DNA of 64,000 nucleotides from Dryobates pubescens (taxonomy: Eukaryota; Chordata; Aves; Piciformes; Picidae): the NCBI RefSeq assembly GCF_014839835.1, contig NC_071626.1, forward strand, positions 248,001-312,000. Reading direction: 5' to 3'. Made by a program: the position numbers and the translations under genes. The notes beneath the pieces were generated by a model. That model saw nothing but the letters and a program-made list of their open reading frames with translations. It was not told where the DNA came from and ran no database searches. How positions within the stretch are numbered: the first letter of the stretch is position 1; the number at the start of each line of letters is the position of its first letter. Below, one piece after another: positions 30,942 to 40,288 of this stretch.

Positions 30942-31340
30942 TTCGCCTCACCCCCGGCCCCGCAGCCCGCGGAGGGCTGGGTGTACAGAGCTGTTATTAA
31001 CACATCCGGTTAACGATGTCTGACATGCTATTTTTGTAGGGAGAAAATACCTGTTCTGATATTTGGAGTTAAATATCCTTGGGGAGGGTTTGCTGAAGAA
31101 GTTGCACTTTTGTTACGATGCTTATGCTTGGTACAAGCTTATGCTGTCTTAAATTATTAAAAAGAATAAACCCTGTCTGCAAGAAACCAGCTGGTTTAGA
31201 ACAGTTTAGTATGTGATATATTAGAAATCAACATTTATATTCAGTATTTTCCAGCACTCCGTGAATTCTATTATCTAAATATTTCCACACTATTTTGTGA
31301 TTAAAAAAATAAATTCTTACTAAGGAATAAAAACTTTAAT

Positions 31341-32507
31341 ACACAAAATGGGGTTGTCTACTACTTCCCAGTGCTAGGCTAACACATCATCACGAGCAGA
31401 GCAAAGCCATGCTGCGAGTCCGTAATGGGCGTTTGGGGCCTCAAAATGCATGGCTGTGTGGCTGACACTGCGAATTTAATGACTTTGCGTGTTTTCAACC
31501 CAGGCTTGAGTTTGCTTTGCCACCACCTCAGCAAACCCTGGCTGAAGACAGCACACTGCAAACAAGCCTGTGGAACACGCCTGTTCCTCCCTCACGTCTG
31601 CTCCTTCCCTCTTCTTTGGGCCAAGTCTGACTCCTTGCAGTTAACGTTTCCCAGCCCCGGTCTGCTGTCTGCTGACAGGGAGCCAGCCCCATGCTCTACC
31701 TGGCAATCCGATGCCATCTGGTATCACTGGAGGAACGGTGTCTGTCCCAGCTTGGAAACCCTCTGAGGAAAACGTGCATTTTGGGGGTGGGGGAGGCAGG
31801 AGTGGTGGAAACAAGCTAGTAATTCATAGCATGGAAATGCAGCACCCTGAAGACTGCCGCGGACCGGACCCGGGAGCCGCGGATCCCCTTTCCTGTGCAA
31901 GCCCAAAGGCAGAACCCAGGTTAGGCACCCCCAGAGTTTATGTAAGAACAGCCGGGAGGCGCCGGGGCGCCCTCTGCTGGCGCCCAGCACCGGGCACTGC
32001 GGCTGCCCGGCACGGAGCGGCGCCGGAGCACAGATGCGCTGCAGAACTCTCCGAGACTGGAGGGCCAGCAGCGTCCTAGGACGCAGGAGGAACTGTGCGC
32101 TGGGTGAGAAAAAAACGCCCCTCTTCAGCTGTCCGTAGGACTGCTGACAGGTAGGCACAGGGCTTCCCACACGTGAAACTGGTTCCAGTGAGACACAGGG
32201 AGGCTACCTATGCGAACACCAGTGGGCACAGAGGCGTTTCTTCCACAAAGCCATGACAGTGGCCCCAAGGCTGCTACACTGCACCAGTACCCCCACTGAG
32301 ATCACTCATCCGTGGGCTGAAATCAAAGGCAACAGAAAAAAACATGTCTGCCCTGGGCTGTCTGGGTCCTGCCTGGTGGCTGGGTTATCACGGCAACAAA
32401 ACCTTAACCCCTCAGCCCTTCACCACTTCACTGTCACCTGCACACCAAAACTCCTACCGCTTGGAACACGGCCAGAGTCACATCAGAAAAGCCTGTTCAC
32501 GTGCTCC
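31341..32507. other. Intergenic 3' flank between convergent genes
   Basis: No gene was recognised. It contains a second exact D-box TTATGTAA at 31938-31945 and, 24 bases on, a CTCF-type site (31969-31980), within a small CpG-rich patch at ~31.85-32.07 kb. Confidence 0.4.
31969..31980 (-). promoter_or_regulatory. Perfect CTCF core motif
   Basis: On the minus strand CCAGCAGAGGGC matches the CTCF core CCASYAGRKGGC at all 12 positions, with a further GCGCC on the 3' side. Its position between two convergent genes suits a boundary or loop anchor. Confidence 0.55.
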
Positions 32508-32509
32508 AG

Positions 32510-32775
32510 CTAGTGACAAGTGACAGGAGAGGAGATGGCCTCAAGCTGCAGCAGGGGATGTTCAGGTTGGACATCAGAAGAAACTTCTTCCATGAAAGGT
32601 TTTCAAAGCCCAGCACAGGCTGCCCATGGAGGTGGCTGAATGCCCATCTCTGGAGGTGTTTCAGAGCTAGAGATGTGCTGAGGGCCCTGGGATAGCCCCA
32701 GCCTTGGTAGAGTTAAGAGAGTGGTTGGACTGGATCTTGAAGGTCTTTCCCAGTGGGAAGGGGCTGTGACTCTGA
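32510..32775 (+). repeat. CR1 LINE 3' end
   Basis: Shows 'agtgacaagtgacaggag', 'ggcctcaagctgcagcaggggatgttcaggttggacatcag', 'gaggtggctgaatgcccatctctggaggtgtttcagag' and a 'ttgaaggtctttccc' end. Confidence 0.88.
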
Positions 32776-33479
32776 TTTACTCCCTTGGGATGCACTGCAG
32801 GCTGTGAGGAGCTGTTGGCTCACCTGTCACCAGCAGCAGCCGAGCAAACCCTGGCCACGTGCAGGCTGGCCGTGAGGCTGAGCTGGCACTGGCACTTCCC
32901 TCTCTGCAGCCTTTCCCTGGCTGCAGCACGCCAGTCCCCAGGGCTGCCACCGTCACGAGCACTAACCTCATCCCAGCCGCAATCCTGGGCAGCGCTGAGG
33001 GCTGCATGGAGTTGCCCTGGCACAGGCCCAGCAGCAGAAGCTGTTCTGCCTCACTCATGGGTGCCCAGCAGTAGGGCCCTGCTGCTGCCAGCGCTGCCCC
33101 TGCCTGGGGTGCCAACATGGCCCTCACTGCCTGGCACTGCCGTTTGTGCTCAGAGGTTGCACCTGGCACAGGCAGGGAGCTGTCACCTTGTGTTTCACAC
33201 GGCCAGGGCTAGGATCCCAGGGGCATGGGTCTGGGCACTTTTTCCTGCCTCCAGAATGGGCCACGGGTTTTCTTATTTTACTTAACTTCTATGTCTTTTC
33301 AAAGCTGTTTCCCCATCCCCATTCATCCCACTTCAGTTTCAGAACAAGTGCACCGATTTTCACCACTCTTTACAAAGCTTTTTACCTCACCTGGGATCTT
33401 CTGGGATCAGACCAGCAGAGGAGCTTCTCACTGGAAGCACATTCACACTCCCTTCCCCCTCGGAGTTTATCTCAGACAG

Positions 33480-34650
33480 AAACTACAGGATAGGAACCAG
33501 TGCAAATCCGAGCAAGACTCTGGGACGGAGGTTCCAAATCGGCAGTTCCTGGGCATCGCTGTCCGCAGCCCTGCAGCCAGCGCAGGGCAGCAGCTCCTAC
33601 GAACGCTGTGCTTGGAAGGGGCAGGGGGCGCGGGGCTCGGCCGCACTCCTGCAGACGGCAGGGGAGCCGCGGCACGCCGCTCCGGGGGCACGGCTGCCTG
33701 CGCACCGCCCCTGGCTCTAACGGCAGCGCCGGTTACAGACCTGTGAGCGCCGGGGGGCGGCAGCGCCGGGGAGCACCCCGCAGCGAGAGCCCCCTGCCCC
33801 CGGCGCTGCGGCGGCTCCGGCCCGCAGCCGCCCCTCACGCGCGCCACCACGTGACAGCCCCCCCGCGCACGCTGCCCGGCACGTGCCCGCACGGGGGGTG
33901 GGAGGAGGGGCGGGACCGCGGCGGCCTCCTGGCAACCGCGACGGCTGCGGCTCCGCCCCTCCAGCTGCAACCCCGCCCCTCCCGCTGCAGCCACGCCCTA
34001 ATCACCGCCCCTTCCTCCCCCCGTCCCCCCGCTGCCGGGACGGACGTGTCCGCAGCGGTGCCGTGTCAGCCTCCCGGGCGCTATCAATCCCCCTGCCTTG
34101 CGGTGGCTCCCAGCTGGCAGAGCCGGGCTCAGGCCCACGCTGTACTAAGTGCCCTTTGCCAAACGAGCAGGATGCACGCAGGCAGCCGGAGGGGATGAGC
34201 CGGCACTGCCTGCAGCTCGCAGCTGCCCGCGCCACAGGATGAGGAGAGCTGGCGCAAGGTCGGGCACAGGACAGCGTCAGAGCTGGGAAACCGAACAGGC
34301 GCCCCCCGGCCCCGGGCAGACGCCGGGCACAGGACAGCCTCTCAGCTGGAACGTGCCACCCCGTAGCTCCACAGATGTCAGCAAGCTGTCAGATCTGAGC
34401 CTTCCTCCGTGAACGGCAGGAATCGCAGCCTCTGCGCACCAGCCCCACGCGGGCCACGAGCAGGACGCGACCTTGTGGTGCCCTTGCGGAAGAACACGGT
34501 TAAGGCCGGCGTGCTGTGGCTCGCGGCGCTGGCGTCCAGCCGCTCTGGCGCCCAGCCGCCTGCGCAGCTCTCCGCATCCAGCGTCCGCTGGCGCCCTCTC
34601 GCGTGGGCCTGCCTGTAACTGCAGGGCTGCGACACGCGCTGCGGGGCTCC
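33480..34650. promoter_or_regulatory. Orphan CpG island with promoter-like motifs
   Basis: About 1.2 kb of CpG-rich DNA in the gap between the BHLHE41 3' end and the RASSF8 3' end. It has CACGTG at 33848-33853 and 33880-33885, GC boxes near 33907-33916, 33950, 33971 and 34005, and a half RFX X-box (GGCAACCGCG, 33931-33940). No TATA box or reading frame of known type is present. It could be the promoter of an unannotated noncoding transcript or a developmental regulatory island. Confidence 0.45.
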
Positions 34651-36071
34651 CGACTTCGGTGCTGAGCTCACGCCAGCCCCGCGCCTCACGGACGCTGTCA
34701 CCTTTCCCACTGCCTCCTTCACGCGTTTTGTACCCGAGACAAGCTGCAGGACAGTGGAGAACCCCGGCCGGAGTTCTGGCAACCACGCCGGGATCTGCTA
34801 GGTCAAGAGAAGAGTTAGGCAACTTTGCAGCAGCAAAGCCCAGTTAAAGCTCATCTGCTGTTCTCCAGTTTTTCTTCGGCTTTCCAGCAGGGCCACTCCT
34901 ACCTCCCTGAGCAAAGCTCACCTCTGCTCAAGTCAAATCATCTGCTGGGCACACAGCAGCATGCTAGAGATTTGTTGTTGCAGTCTGTGACTGGTAGCCA
35001 TCCGTGAGAAGCTTCACAGAAACAACAAAGACTTTCCAGTTATTCCCTACTTAAAGGCTGCCCTGGGTTTGATTGTAGCAGCAGCTGTTGCTGGTACCCT
35101 GTGACACCATGTCACCAGCTCTAAAGGTGAATGATTCCTTTCCCATCACACAGACAGTGAAAGGGACTTCAGAGCAAACAGGAGCCAGGCTTATTGGTGC
35201 TCATCTACCTTCCCTCTTTGTTTCAGCAGAAGCCTCCCTTTTATAGCACCCAGGCAGGTCCTGATTTGCCCTTATCTGTGTTTCCTTCAGTAAAAGCTTT
35301 TAAGCAGCTCCAGCACCACAGACTGTCAGGGCCCAGGGTTTCTGAGGGGAGCTATGGCCTGGGAGCAAAGCCAAGCTCTCTCGTCAGCCAAAGACAGAAG
35401 CCTTGGAAATGAGCAAAGGCCACAGCTGTGCAGCATGCAGGTTCCCTCTTGCACTGAAGCCCAGCAGCAGCGACTCGCTGCAGCTCTTGCCCTTGCCTTG
35501 TACTGCTTCTCCAGGCTGAAGAGTCACCAACTCCACTCCTCCAGCCCCTGCTTGGCATCTTCACAGGGTGCTCATGAGGGTGGGGAACGTCCTCTCCATT
35601 TGGAGCCCTGAACCAGCAGAGCAGGCAGGCTTGGATCCTGCTCAGAACCACTCGAGCTGGCAGAGGCACCACAGCTATGCCTGCAACGAGGCCTCCTTGC
35701 TGCAGCTGGAAGGGTTTTGTCTCACAGGGTGCTGGTGGAACCAACTCAAACACATCCATGGCCTGCTCAAGAACGTGCTCAACCCCCAGCTGGATCAAAG
35801 CTGCTTCTGCCCCCCACCAGCACCACTCCCTTGCACCAAGCAGCATGGGATGGCAGGTGTGAGTTGCCTGCAGGACACAGGACTGGGCCATCCTTCAGCC
35901 CTGAGCACACATTTCTGGAGGTGCTGCACCCACCCAGCCCCTGCCCACAGCATCACTGCAGTGAGCCTGCACATAGTCCCTTCCACTCCAGCCTTCTATC
36001 CAAGTGGGAAGAAAACCACCTGCAGAGAGCTCGGACGGCTTCCAAGCAGTCACTCTCTTGGCACTGATAGC
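34651..36071. other. Gap before the RASSF8 3' end, nothing recognised
   Basis: No repeat, coding exon or RNA gene was recognised. GC content falls back to the regional level. Confidence 0.35.
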
Positions 36072-36077
36072 TTTATT
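36072..36077 (-). terminator. RASSF8: Candidate distal RASSF8 poly(A) signal
   Basis: Minus-strand AATAAA ~4.1 kb after the RASSF8 stop. RASSF8 is known for a long 3' UTR in mammals. Confidence 0.35.
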
Positions 36078-36207
36078 TGGAAAACTGGAAGCAGCAATAC
36101 TGAATAAATAGACAGAATGATTGTTTTGTCATCTCCATACCCCCGTGGCCTTCATCCAAAACATTCCAATACTGCAGCAAAGAGAATAAACATGCATGGT
36201 GCAAGGC

Positions 36208-36350
36208 TCTAACAAACAGCAACAAAAACCCCAAACAGAACCCCCAACCAAAACCCCCATCAAACAAACCCAAACAAAAAACCCCAAACAACTTCCCCCA
36301 ACGAACAAAAAGCCCAAACAAAACCCTCCCAAGCAAACCCGACCCAGGAG
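36208..36350 (-). repeat. G/T-rich low-complexity tract, distal RASSF8 3' UTR
   Basis: On the minus (RASSF8 sense) strand this is an irregular array of G3-G5 tracts separated by T-rich spacers, of the type GTTTGGGGTTTT, with about ten G tracts. It could form several RNA G-quadruplexes if it is in the transcript. Confidence 0.6.
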
Positions 36351-38044
36351 GGGTGCCTGGAACAGTCCCACTCGGGACACTTGTTCCAGTGCAGAGCAGC
36401 AGAGGCTGTTTCTGCAAAGAGCACCTGCAGACAGCTCTCTGCTCCGTGCAGGGATCTTAAGGCCCAGCTCGCTGAGCTAATGCACATCAGGAATTGATGC
36501 TTCAAGGTCACTGGCTGCAAAGGAGGAGATCAAATCCTTTGTTGGTAGGACCCCGGGTTACTGAAGCAATGCGACGCCCCTCAGGCTGAAAACAAGGCAA
36601 TTGCTGCCCCGCAGGAGGGCTTTGTTTCCCTGAAGCCTCTCTACCCTCTCCCCTAGCCTCCAGAGCAGCTCTGCCTATTGCTAATGCCATGGGAGTTCTC
36701 CAGGAACTTCCTTCTGTCTGGCTAGGCTCAGCCCCGAGCTAGGGCACCGCTTCAGAAGCGATTCAGGCACTTGGGAACCTGAGGCCCACTGAAAGGTAAC
36801 AGAGGCAGGTCCCTGGCTGGCTTGTCAAGAGTGGGACTTGGGTTTCTCCCTTGCTCTGCCGTCCAGGATGTTCCCCTTCACCTCAGCCTGCTGGCATTTC
36901 AAGTGGCCAAACTCCACCCCAGCCTCTTCCCCCTACAGCACAAACTGGGTCCTCATGGATGAGAGGTGGCACAGCTCCTGCCCATCGGCAGCCACCCCCA
37001 GAAGCACCCAGATGAGTTCCTGTGCGCTGGAGAGCAGTGCTGTTGTGTCCACACCCTCTGCCCATGCTGCCCAGCAAAGCAGCTGGCACTGCTCAGAACC
37101 AGCATTGCAGCTCCTGCCAATGCCCTGGGAAGAGGCTTGAGGCCACTTCCAGAAGTGAATGCTTGTGAAGGAGGGAGGGCTCTGCAGCTCTCAGAAGCCA
37201 GACCTTCCATGCCAGGTGAGAACTGGTCATACACAGCAGGTGCAAGGCCATGCCATGCCTGGGGGCTTATTTACAGAGGAGGAGAACTGCTGCAGAACCT
37301 GAGCCTGGGTGGGATCCAGCAGGCAAGGGGAGCGTGGTGTGGGCAGGGGCACTGATCAGTGTCCCATAAGCACCAGGCTTGGCTAGCAAAGCCTCTCCTT
37401 GGCCACAGCAATGGCTATGGAGGTTTTCCAGACCACCCTGTCACCTGCTAAGCCCTGCAGGAGGAGGGTCCCTCGGTAGTGCTGCAGTGAGGGTCTTCAG
37501 GCAGCCCCAGGCTGCCCCCCTGCCCAACAGCTGCTGCAGGCAGCAGGGGCTGCCAGGTTGCTAAGCCCTCCAGAGCTGCTCTTACCCTTCCTTTCAAGCC
37601 TCTTCCTCCTCCCTCCACCTGCAACTACCCTGGCAGAAGAAGAGGGAAGTTTTTATGGTGCAAGAGCCCAGTCCAGCTCCAGCTGACACCTGTGGGAGAG
37701 GGACCAGCCACAAAGCATGCCAAGAACTAGGGGAGTGACACTGATCTGCCTTCGAAATGCTTCTCTCAGGACAAGACTGCACCGGGCTCTTGCTTGTGCT
37801 CCCCCCAGCCCCATGCAGCAGCATAATTTGGGCCAGACTTTGCAAGGTGCTGAGTGCCTCGGCTCTGCTCCCAGCGAGAGGTGCTGGAGGTGCAAGACCT
37901 CCACTGGAGAGGGCCACTGCGCCTGCGTGCGTGGCGCCCAGAAGGTAAGGCAGAGATGCTCGAGTGCCTTGGACACACCATGGTCCCCAAACTGCAGATC
38001 TTTGCTCCTTTTTAATATATATTTTTATATACACACATTCTTGC

Positions 38045-38050
38045 TTTATT
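38045..38050 (-). terminator. RASSF8: Candidate proximal RASSF8 poly(A) signal
   Basis: Minus-strand AATAAA ~2.1 kb after the stop, followed on the minus strand by TGTGTGTATAT, a GU-rich downstream element. It looks better than the distal hexamer by context. Confidence 0.4.
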
Positions 38051-38183
38051 TCATACAAAGTGAGGGGCAGGGGAAACGTGAGCACAGAGAGGGGAGGGAC
38101 TAACAATAAAACCTGTGAGCACTGCCAAGATGCCCAGGGCAGGACCATCCCAGCCTCTGGGCTGCTCACAGAGGGCAAAAAAA

Positions 38184-38202
38184 GGGGGGGGGGGGGGGGG
38201 GG
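38184..38202. repeat. G19 homopolymer
   Basis: Nineteen consecutive G after seven A. Length is probably unreliable in any assembly. Confidence 0.9.
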
Positions 38203-38993
38203 AAAGAGATCTGGTAAGTTAAGAAGTAAAAATTCAGAGTCCATCTGGAAAGGTCTTGACTCTATTCACAGCCTGGTCTGGTGCTGTCAGCCTAAGCACA
38301 GCAGCAGGTTTAGAATATATGATGCCATTAATAAGTGGAAAGGGGGTGGGGGAAGTATTAAACACTCCAGAGTCCTTCATCTTCTCCTAGGTAAAACTTG
38401 CATTGCTCAGGAAGCTCCTTTTTCAAACAACAAAAAAGGAGCCTGAAGTGAACCTTTCCCCTGCTCGTCAGTAAATCCACCCAGAGGGTGCCAGGGACTC
38501 AGCACTCAGGATGCTTCCATGTCAGGGAGCCTGAAGCTTCCTACCAGAGGTGAAGTCCTGACCCTGCCAAAGAGATCAGGAGTTCTGCCATCTTCCCAGG
38601 GACAGGGACTGAATCCTGCAGGGAGAGCAGAAGCCCTGAGGTGGGGCTGATGGCAGGGACTGCTGCTAGAGCAGCAAGTCCAGGTGCAGGTGGGGCCCAT
38701 CCCTTCTCTGAATCACCCAGGAGGCCACACAGTGTCCCACTGATGCCACCCTCTCTCTCTACAGACCCAGTCCCCTTGGGGTCTCATTTCAGGGCCTGTA
38801 ACCAACGTGCTGCTTGCTAGCCCCTGTCTGTCTGGAAGCTGTTTGGTCCAGTCCTTGTCCTAGCTGTGAGGCACCAGAGTGACCTCAGGACAGGATAACA
38901 ACGCCTGCCCAGTGCTTGCACTCCCTGCCTGTGAGCTTTCTGCTCTGGAAGGAACAAAGCAGCAGCACCTTTCCAAGAGGAGAAACCTCTGCC

Positions 38994-39055
38994 ATGGGCT
39001 CTAGGATTAAATCCTGGCCCCACTCAAGTCAGCAGGAGCCCTGCTGTTAACTGCA
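38994..39055. repeat. Possible ancient repeat relic
   Basis: 'atcctggccccactcaagtcagcaggag' resembles the palindromic 'atcctggccccactgaagtcaatgg' found in old amniote repeats. It is short and uncertain and lies in the presumed RASSF8 3' UTR. Confidence 0.25.
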
Positions 39056-39822
39056 CAGGTCTCTGCCAGCTTTCTTCCTCCCTCAGCACTTGAGTGAGTT
39101 CTGGGAAGCTGGGAGGTGCTCCTCTGTCCTGGGAGTTGTTCCTCCTCCAACAGCAACATTTACTGCAAACAAGAACACTGCAATGGCTGGGGGGAAATGA
39201 AGTACAAAATAACCAAAACCTCCTCACTCTCTCGGACAGACAGACATGAAGACAGCTTCTGACATTGTTCCTCTCTCCAAAGGCATATTCATCGTGGCAA
39301 AACGCCTCCATGTACATCCTCCCTAATAAAATATCATCTCTGTAGTGCATCCTCAACCCTGTGCTGCCAGGGGCCAGCTCCATGGGCCTCCTGAACACCA
39401 GCTGCTTCCCTCAAGGCAGCTTCAAGGCAAGGCAAGCCCCCAGGCTCACTGCTCGAGCCTTCCACAGTAGCAATGGATGGAGCAGGGCAGGTGATGGCCC
39501 GTGGGCAGTGGTGAAAGGTTCAGCACTGTGCTGTGCTCCGTGCTGCCAGAGCAGAGGGTGGCTGTGTGCACAGGCAAGCTGCAGCCACCTCATCAGCCTG
39601 ACCTGCAGCCAGAGGTGGTGATCCACACGTGGAAAGTAAAGCTAGAAAAGGTCAGCACTCACAGGTCCACTGATTCCAGGGAATAAATTAAGCCTCAGAG
39701 CACTTCACACGTGGCTTCCTTCACCTGCACTCTGCTCTTCATGCCCAGGCGAGCGGCGATGCCCTCCCGAACGCTTCTCAAGGGGCAAACCCAAGGGAGG
39801 CTTCAGCACTCTGGCTGTGCCG

Positions 39823-39969
39823 GCAGGCAGCTGAGCCTCGGCAGGCAGCTGAGCCTCGGCAGGCAGCTGAGCCTCGGCAGGCAGCTGAGCCTCGGCAGGC
39901 AGCTGAGCCTCGGCAGGCAGCTGAGCCTCGGCAGGCAGCTGAGCCTCGGCAGGCAGCTGAGCCTCGGCA
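39823..39969. repeat. 18-bp minisatellite, eight units
   Basis: The unit GCAGGCAGCTGAGCCTCG is repeated eight times with almost no variation. The length is a multiple of three, so the RASSF8-frame reads (AEAQLP)8 on the minus strand. It lies ~200 bases past the RASSF8 stop. Confidence 0.95.
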
Positions 39970-40166
39970 GCCGAGGGTGGAGACAGCTCCTCTGTCTCTT
40001 CAGCATCAGTGCACAGGGTATGGCTCCAAGTGGTGCGGTGGAGGAAGAAGAGAAAACTGCAAACAGAAGTGGTGGCTGAACAGAAGAGAAGCTCTTCTTC
40101 CACTGGTGGTTGGCAGAGTGACCAGCAGCGTCCTGCCCGGGCGGCCGCGGCGCGGGGCCGGCGCTG

Positions 40167-40288
40167 TCATACGTAGATGCCCTCGGGGTTGAAGCCGGAG
40201 GCCAGGGGGCTCTGCAGCAGGCGCAGGTTGCTGGGCAGCTGCCGCGAGGAGCCCGGCCGCCGCAGCGAGCCCGACTGGAACGGGGGCT
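40167..40288 (-). CDS. RASSF8: RASSF8 coding exon 4 (last)
   Basis: Completes Glu380 and codes [10 protein letters not shown]...GFNPEGIYV, then TGA at 40169-40167. The acceptor is CCGCAG at 40294-40289. Confidence 0.96.

Larger units (their letters stand above)
29784..31340 (+). other. BHLHE41: BHLHE41 3' UTR and poly(A) signals
   Basis: The sequence falls from GC-rich to AT-rich after ~31,000, as in a long 3' UTR. Plus-strand AATAAA hexamers at 31165-31170, 31308-31313 and 31326-31331 give UTRs of about 1.4-1.6 kb. It also holds a CTG triplet run (30909-30941) and a D-box (30858-30865). Confidence 0.6.

Noticed and set aside
34585-34605. Second CTCF site in the orphan CpG island (GGCGCCCTCTCGCGTGG)
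   Set aside because: Only about 9 of 12 core positions fit, so it is too weak to list as a site.
39823-39969. Regular repeat as a possible CRISPR array
   Set aside because: Head-to-tail 18-bp units have no spacers, in a vertebrate 3' UTR. It is a minisatellite.
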